30,168 nucleotides of DNA. It comes from Intoshia linei. Lineage: Eukaryota > Orthonectida > Rhopaluridae. This document shows, piece by piece, positions 13,701 through 22,700 of the stretch. The stretch's first letter is position 1. Each line of letters opens with the position of its first letter. Made by a program: the position numbers and the translations under genes. Under the pieces are notes generated by a model. That model worked only from the letters and a program-made list of their open reading frames with translations, had not been told where the DNA came from and ran no database searches. The DNA is taken from positions 1 through 30,168 of the forward strand of contig LWCA01000369.1 of NCBI GenBank assembly GCA_001642005.1, in the 5' to 3' direction.

Positions 13701-16700
13701 ATTGAAGTAGATGAATATAATAATAAATGAAAAAATTTTGTCCTATATCGATTGTAAACTGTATAATAAATTTTCCTAATTAGCCAACCTACCATCATGT
13801 CAATTCTGGTTAATGGTGTTTTATGGTTTACGTATTAGATGTATTCCATATACAATGACATGGTTATGTTTCTATTGATTATTTAGCTTTATTGAAATTA
13901 AATCCAATAATCAATTTTTGTTTAAAGTTGGTGTACTATAGTTTGTGTTTGTTTGCATTGTAATGTTTGTTGAATTTTTTATTTATTAATATGGGAAACA
14001 AGCAGGTACTTTTAGACGGTTAATATTTAGTTTCCTAGTCAGTGAACAAGAAGATATTGATATCCAAAACCTTTGCTAATGTTGATGTCGCCGATATCAA
14101 AATTGTTGAAAACGTTGATGAAATTAAGATTGTGAAAAGCGTTTCAGTAGAATTTTTGGATAAACAGCGTCGCAAATTAAAGTAATACTTTTTGGATCAA
14201 TGTAATTATTTTAGATATATAATTGATGAAATTATTAATACCGAGATAAATTATGTTGAATTTGTCAAATATACAATCAAAAATTATCTTATTTATTCAA
14301 TCAAAGACAAAAATAGACCGTCTGATTTATCTGATGGTCGTTTAAAGATGGTGTTTGGGAATATAAAAGAATTGGAAAATATCCATGTCAAGTAAAATTG
14401 TAAAATTTTCCATTTTTATGTGGTTTTAGTTTAATTTTACCTCAACTAAAAATTGCTCAATATGATTACAATCTAATTTCCAAAACGTTCCTGGATCACG
14501 TAGTTATTTTAAATTTTATTAATATATAACTTATTACTAATACTATTATATATAACTTTTATTTAAATTTAGGAATCAAAATTATTCAAATATTTAAAAT
14601 ACTGTAGAAATAAACCTTTTTCAGAATACATTGTAAACTCCAATGAAAGTTATTTTGAGGTACTCTTATTTTTAAATTCAAATTGAAATTTACATTTTAG
14701 AAAATTAGGTACAATATTGCTGATAATGATGGAATCTCGTCATTACTTATGAAACCAATTCAACGTATAACGAGATACCAATTATTACTAAAGGTTGTAT
14801 ATGTATGTTTTTGTTCAATGTTATGTAGGATATTCGAGACACAGTTTTGAAAATTGGTGAAAGTGCTGAAATTGCTGATAAAGCATATAAATTAATGATT
14901 ATTATTCCAAACCAAGCAAATTATATGATGGATTTATCTAGACTTGATGGATTCAACGTATCAATTTTAATTTGTGACGTGTACAATGATACAAGTTACC
15001 AATTTCTTTAATTGCGCATAATTTTTTACCATTTTTGGAAACTTTAATTTTTAATTAAAAATTTAAAAATTTAATTATATAAAAAAATTTTAATTAAAAA
15101 TTGTCTAAATGATATCAAAATTTTATTTTGTTTTACTAGATTAAGATGATTATAAATAATATTTAATCATATATTGATTTATTGGTACATGTAGTATGAT
15201 ACATTTTGTAATAATTTAGATTATGTTTAGTACTGTTTCAAATAATTTCACAATTTTTATAGGTCGATATCTCAATACATGGCAAAGTGGTCATTACTGA
15301 AAAATTAAAGGTTTTATTTGACAATGATTCAAAATATCAGAATGTTCAAGTCAAGCAGTGTTTTTTGTTGGAACATCGGTTTTTGATTGCTAACATTGTT
15401 GAGATACATTGTAGTAATATTCAGGATAGATATTCATTTGTTTGCGAATACTCGGTATTTTATTTTAAACTATCTTGGCTATTATGTACTTTGTATGAAT
15501 AGCAGCTAGATTTACCGAGGGTCAAATTTTTTCATTGGTTATAGAAAATCCTTACTTATATACAGCAATTTAGCTAATAAGAATGTATATTTGTTTGTCT
15601 GTTACGATTTATTTAACAAAGTAGAGTTTTAAAAATACCAATTTCTAATATAGTTTTTGGAGGTTGAGGTTTTACCGCAAATTTCATTTTGAGAAATGGA
15701 GTGGTTCAAGGTCAAAAACCCTATTATCCTTTTTTTCGAAAATCAAACAAGTCCTAAAATTTTTAAAAATGAATAGTCTGATACAGATTTTAAAAACATC
15801 AAAAATTAGTCTTAGAATTAAAAAAACAGATTATTCTGACACAGCTTATTCCAGTTGATATAGATACAAAATGTTAACCCTAGAAATCTACACATTCCAG
15901 TGAAAAATAAATTTTAATATATTATCAACCAATATTTTTCAAACTTTTAATATAAAATAAATTAAATTAAATTAAATATTTATCCTACAATTTCGACAAA
16001 AATGTGAATTGACTGTTTACAAATTTGAAATACAGAAATATGGGTTTCAATGAGATAAATTGATTTCTTCTATTTTTTATGTTTGCTATGCAATTGCTAA
16101 TTTTTAAAAACTTTTAAGTTTAGAATCTAAACTTTAGAATCTAAACTTTAGAATCTAAACTTTAGAATCAAACGTAGTATAACTTTGTTAATCATTTTCA
16201 TTATAATGATGAGATTTATTTCCATACTGACAACATTTACCCCAAATATTTTTAAATTTAAATGTGTTTGAACAGACTTTATCGAATTTTTCTCTCTACC
16301 TTCCCCTAATTGTAAAATGGTTTTGTGTATCTTCATTATAAAATTCTTAAGTCACTTCTGCTATATCTTTTCAATTATATTTCTGATTTTCTCAACAAAT
16401 TCAAACGGTTCTAAAAACGGATTCAACACAATAAGTCGCGGCAATGTCATATATTATATTATCACTAGATCCATTCAAACATTATGCTCTTATTATACTC
16501 TAATGTCGTTAAGCAACAATTATCAAAGTTTATCATAAATGTATTGTTTTACGCATATACAATGATGCTGCAGCAATGATGACATTGAATTTTTAATGAT
16601 GGAAACTTATTTAAGAGCATAATTAATATGTGACGTTACCTAGTCATTATGCTCTATGAATTGCTTTAATTATCAGTTTAGCCTATAATACGATATTATT

Positions 16701-19700
16701 TTATAACCCTTTGCCCTTTTAATGATTATATAGATTATTTTGAAAAAAATTGTATAGCTTTACTTTGGCTCCCTAAAAACTCACATGGGTAATGGCATAT
16801 GGAATTTGCTGGTACACTGTTTGAGAAACATGAATCTATAACAATTCGATCCGCCGAACATTTTCATTTGGCTCACGATACGAACTTATTAGTTTTTATA
16901 TATTGTCAGCCGCACCACATGTTGAAATACTGCATTATAAACACTATAATTATAAATTATATCCACTTATACATTGTTATATTATATATATGAATATGTT
17001 AATTAATATGTATAGTAATTTGTTATTTAGACTTATGATATATTATGCTTTAATAACGAAAACGATTTAATTATGGCTGAAAATGAACAATACAGTTTGA
17101 TTCTGACTCCACGCAAAGATGAATCCGATGTAAGAAAATATTTAATAGACAAAAAATACGTAACATCACTTAGTTTATTCGGAATACATTTTAAGCCGAA
17201 AATTTTTATTCGTTATCATAGATAAGTAGTTTTGGCTTTACATTTATCACCAAATAAACTAAAATTGATAGTACGTATTTTTTTTTAATTTTTTTTTGTT
17301 AACATTTGCGTTAAGAATTTTAAAAATAAAGTAAAACAGTCCAATCCTAAAAATTGTCATAAATAGCATAAATTCCAGAAAAAATAAAATTATAAAAACT
17401 TATTTTGTAATTTTCAATGTGATGATATATATTTAATACCAATTTAATGAATACTTAAAAATACCAATTATGTATCACTTTTTTGTATACACTCTTAGAC
17501 GAGCGCATACTGATTTGAATGTTTTATAGTGCACTCAATTATTACAAAAAGTTAAAAGATGATATATCACTTTTTTGTAGACACTATTTTAGAATAATTT
17601 CATTTGAAATTACTGTATACTAAATTATATTATAGTTTTTCGAGCTAAAATACCATCATTGCAACAATGGTGTTATGTTTGCAAGCAATCGTGTTATTAA
17701 AATTAAATTATAGAAACTAAATAGATTAAAAATGTATTTACAATGTACAGATAAGTATCGTAAATTTTCCGTAAATTATGTCTGTAAGCAATTTCGACTT
17801 GCCGAAATAGGTACAAGATTTTCGACATTACATTATAATGGAATTTTAATACAGTCCGACCCCGCTTTGGGGAAAACCTCGGTGTGGGGCATACTCGTGT
17901 TTTGGGGCACTTTTTCAGAATTATGTTGATTTTATAATATTTATATCGATGTCATAACAACATCTATAAAATTAAATCCGCTTTTGGGGCAAAAATGTTG
18001 TAAATATAAAATATATAAGTATAATTTTTATAGTGATGACATTAATTTAAAATTATATGCATTTAAATATTTTACATACATTTACATATACATTTAAACA
18101 TGCCAATTTTGGATTATGAAATTGAACTGGAAATAGCAAATATTTTGAAAGAAGGAAAAATTTCTGAACGAAAATTATGTGAAATATACAATACGAGTAA
18201 AGGAACAATTTCCTGAATTAAAAAATTAATGGTTCCAATTTTAAACAATGATATTGTAAATTCGATTGATGTCAATGAACCAAGTACCTCGTTTAATTTA
18301 TCTAATACGTTTGTTGATTTGGATAAATTGGTTTATGAGGCTTTTTTAAAATTGAGAGAACACAATATCTCTGTTTCAGGTACAACGTTAAAAAAAATTG
18401 GGCAAACAACAATGTAGCCAAAAAATTGAAAATTGCAAATTTCTACGCGTCTAATGGATGGTTGGCGTATTTTAAAGTAAGACATGATTTATCATTTTAA
18501 TGTATATATGGTGAAAAAAAATCATCCGATAAAACACAATTGGATAAATTTTACGTTGATTATGATAATTTAAAATCGAAATATAAAAAAGATGATATAT
18601 AAAATTGTGACGAAATTGCATTATATATAAAACATTTACCATCTAAATTTTTCGTAGAAAAAAGTGATGACTGCAAAGGTACTAAAAAAACCAAAGAAAA
18701 ACTAAGCCTCCTTCGTTGTTGCAGTTTAACCGGTGACAAATTTCAGCCACTGATTATTGGAAAAGCTAAAAATCCTCGATGCATGAAAAATATTTCTTGT
18801 AATAATTATGGAGTTCTATATTTTTCATTTAAAAACGTTTGGATGACAAATAACATTTTTCATACCTGGTTGACGATAATAAATAATATGATTGCAGAAA
18901 AAAAGAAAATTATAATTATTTTAGACAACGCTAGTTGTCATAAACCGTTTGAATGTTCTGATGTGGAACTTTTCTTTTTACCAAAGAATACAACCTGTTT
19001 AATCCAACCTTTAGACATGGGTATTATTAAATCATTTAAGGATTATTATTGTAATTGTTTGAGAGAATTCTTTTTGGAAGATGATTTTAATTTTTTATCT
19101 ATAGAAACTTTCTCAAATCAACATAAGACAAAGTATTTTTTTTTATTTCAAAGGCATGGGAAGAAGTCAAAATAGAAACAATTCAAAATTGTTGGATTAA
19201 AATTGAGGAAACAATTGAAATAATTATAGAAAACTTTCACGGGTATAAAAATATGGAATTTTACGATGGGCCAGATGTCGCCCCAACTGATTCTACAGAA
19301 ACATTTAAAATATTAAAAAAATTAAAAGAAAACATAGGTCAGGTTTGTCCCAAATCATTAAAAGCATTCTACGAGTTTAGAACTGTTGCTAAAACTATTC
19401 ATAACAAGAATTACAAAATAACCGATTATTTCGTGGTGAAAAATAAAAAATATTAAATAAATTTTAATCCTTTTCATATGTATTTCATTTATTATGTTTC
19501 ATTCATTCCTATATTTTAATATCTGATAACTTATTAATTATTATTCTAGATTAGAAAGTAACTATAATTTTAAAAAATAATTATATAATTACAAAAATAT
19601 TGATAACTTTAATTTCAGATTTTTATTAAATTTTATTTGCAGGTATTTAGTTGATAATATCACCCTAAACGAGCGGTTCCCAAATGGGGTACTGGGACCC

Positions 19701-22700
19701 CTAAGGGGTACCAGAAATTAGTAAGTATGTTGAGAAGTGCTGCCCTAAACCGTGTTGGACTGTAATAGAAACAAATATAATAAACTCATCCCCAAAACTG
19801 TGAAAAACATGAATTTCTTCGAATAATGGTATTTTTGAGTTGCTATATAGGTTATTAATGCAATATATGAAAGTCTTGATGTTATAAATGTTTTATGCAA
19901 AAATTTAGGAAAAATAATCTATCAATTAAGAAACAAATTAGCAATTAATATTTTCATGATTAAAAAAATTCGTCAAAACTATGTGAAATGTGTATATAAA
20001 TGCAAAAAAAAACAATTTATAAATATAATTTTTTAATTACTAATAATTAAGTAGATCCCCACCTTTATTTTCTACAACTTCAGTTAATCTTGATGGAATG
20101 GATTGAACCAATCGGCGAATTTCATCAACTTCCAGCGAGTCTCAAATAATATCAATTTCAAACTTAGAGGTCCTAAAAACTTAATGAATCGCGTATAAAC
20201 TTTAAAATTAAAAAAAAAAAATTTTAATTTTTTATAAAATTGATTAATCTTATTTTCACTTTTAATTAGTTCTATTAACTAAATTCACAAAAGTAACCGA
20301 ATACAAATATAATAAACATTTTTGCGAACATGATCATGTATTTGAAATGTCATAATTGTTAGAAAAAAACAGCAAGAAACCTCTATCCTATAAATTCTGT
20401 TTTTTATGAATTTTTGGGTATAATAGGGTTTTATTGAGAACGATTTCTGATAAACTGTGATAACCATGGCATTATATATATTCACAAATGTTACAATATA
20501 CTATTTATACGCATGAATTCACATCGTTACCACACCAATATTTTTTTATAAAGTTCATGTTCGTTTTTGAAAAATTGTATTAAAAATTAGTTTAAAAATG
20601 CAAAAAGTCAAGGGTTTAATTTGAGAGTTAGACAATTTCAAGCACATCATCTTGTTCGCAATAAAAAGTTTTATCTTTCACCGTTGGTTACTTTTGCATT
20701 GTTTAAAAAAAAGTATTTTAGGACACATCTTAATATACATATACAGTAGTTTCTTGTTATTAAATACATTAATAAAACATCAATTTTGAAATTGTTGCTG
20801 AGTGAAATAATTGCGCCAATTAAAATAAATTAAATTATACTTAAAGTCTGCTTATTTTCATTTTATTTATGTGCATCAAACGAAGAATTGCTATAAATTT
20901 ATTTATTAAATTAAAAATTATATCCGAAATTGAAGATGGTAAATCATACCGTTGGTTGTCAAAATTTTAGAAAAGATTTTTAATTTTGACCCGTAAAATG
21001 ACAGGTGAACGTTTGTCTGTTAATAGTGAATGTGTTGCTGGCTTCATTTAAAAGTTTAATAATATAATCGCCGAAAAAAATTATTTTATGGAACAAATTT
21101 ACAATGCAAACGAGTCGGCAGTATTTTACAAAAAATCTCCGAAATTTACGTTGGCTCATGCATCAGAAAAATCTATACCCGGATATAAAAGCTCAAAAGA
21201 TCGTTTATTAAAGATCATTATTATTAGTTGGGAAGAACAGTCTATGGAGGTTGATGATTCTCAAATTTTATATACGGACGATGCGGAACCATCTATATCC
21301 GAGGAAGAGATGCAAGATATGCTGAGTTCTGTAGATAAACTAATTGCATATACCCAAAAACACGAAATGAAATCAGATTATAATAACTTATATTCTTAAA
21401 TGCAAATTAATTAATAAAAATTAAATGTTAATCTTATTCTCAACATTTTTATTATTATAATTCTTATTAACTTTCAGTGTAAAATATTTAAGTTTTATTT
21501 TTAGTCTTCGGTTTAGTAGATAATATTTTTAATGTTATACAATATAATTATACTTAAATACAATTTATGTTAATAAAACTAATTAAACGTTAAATATTAA
21601 TTTTAGTTTTCACTGTCGATATAACTAAATCAAATAATTAATTTTTTTTAAAAAATTCTAAGAAATATGATATTAATTCAGTATAAATATTTAGTATGAA
21701 GTTTTGAAATAACTAGTAAAATAAACTTGTATTCGAGATATTCTTGTATTTAATAACGAGTGTATTTATAAACGAGAAACTACTGTACACTTGTATAAAA
21801 AAAATTTAATTAATTATTTAGTTACCTTCTTGTTATAATTCAATCCTAAAATTCCCATCAATTCATTGAGACTCGTAAAACCCACATATTAATTTGTATT
21901 TAAAATTACTTTTAAATCCTATTTTAATTGTTATTATATTAGATTATAATTTAATGTAAGTAAAAACATTATAATATAATTTAATTAGGCGATTGTTACT
22001 CTATTTTTTGTGGATGAAGAAGGAAAAAATAAATGGAAAGACCACTTTGATAAAATAACCCAAAAATTTACACTATTCATGAAAGCCTTACAACAACCTA
22101 CCACTACAGGGTAAATTTTATCGAAAAATTGTAGATAAAATATTTTTTATAAATAACATAAATTTATCCGTTTAAAATGTATAAATATACATTAGAAAAC
22201 AAACAAGTGGATCCAACAAATCATATTCTAGTCAGGAGTCTGAAAAGGGAGACGAATGTTCAAAAGATAATGAAAGTGACACATTGCCTTCAATTTCATC
22301 TGAAGATTATGAAACTGAAAAATATATAATAAATAATGATGCGAGATTGCTGCTAAATTATACAAATGAATCCCTTACAAAAAATGATTTTACGTGGAAA
22401 ATGTCCAATTTAATTGATGGAGTTTATAAAGATTTAATCATTGATGAACGCATTTACTACAAACTTTACAATAATAAATGTGTCTTGAATGTAATATTTT
22501 AATTTGTATATATTTATTTTATAACAGTTTTACATATTTTATTTTAACGTAAGGCTAATGAAATTTTAATGACACCAAATTCGGTATTTTTAAAATGCAG
22601 AATAGGCCGATGTTTTTGTAATAATATTATCAACAAACACTACATATTTTACTAGGTTGATTGTTATGTACTACGTACAAACAGCACCTAGCTCTGCCGA

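Larger units (their letters stand above)
15455..17030. other. Intron of PH2, filled with repeat relics
   Basis: It holds a TIR-family left end at about 15479-15520 (TTATGTACTTTGTATGAATA then GCAGCTAGATTTACCGAGGG), an inverted copy of the family interior at about 15695-16110, and a 14-base tandem repeat at 16121-16173. Open frames at 16148-16336 (minus), 16317-16538 and 16799-16993 have no domain or splice support. Confidence 0.55.
17850..19764 (+). mobile_element. Tigger/pogo-like DNA transposon 2 (sense in intron)
   Basis: The left end TACAGTCCGACCCCGCTTTG and right end AAACCGTGTTGGACTGTA (19747-19764) are inverted repeats with TA at both outer edges. The 1.9-kb interior encodes a nearly complete transposase on the plus strand. 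The TIR sequence differs from element 1 (7920-9879), so it is a separate family. Just inside the right end (about 19671-19722) is a hAT-like end. Confidence 0.85.

Noticed and set aside
16148-16538. Overlapping plus and minus ORFs in the PH2 intron
   Set aside because: Low-complexity hydrophobic or Ile-rich translations, partly from the tandem repeat; no family signal.
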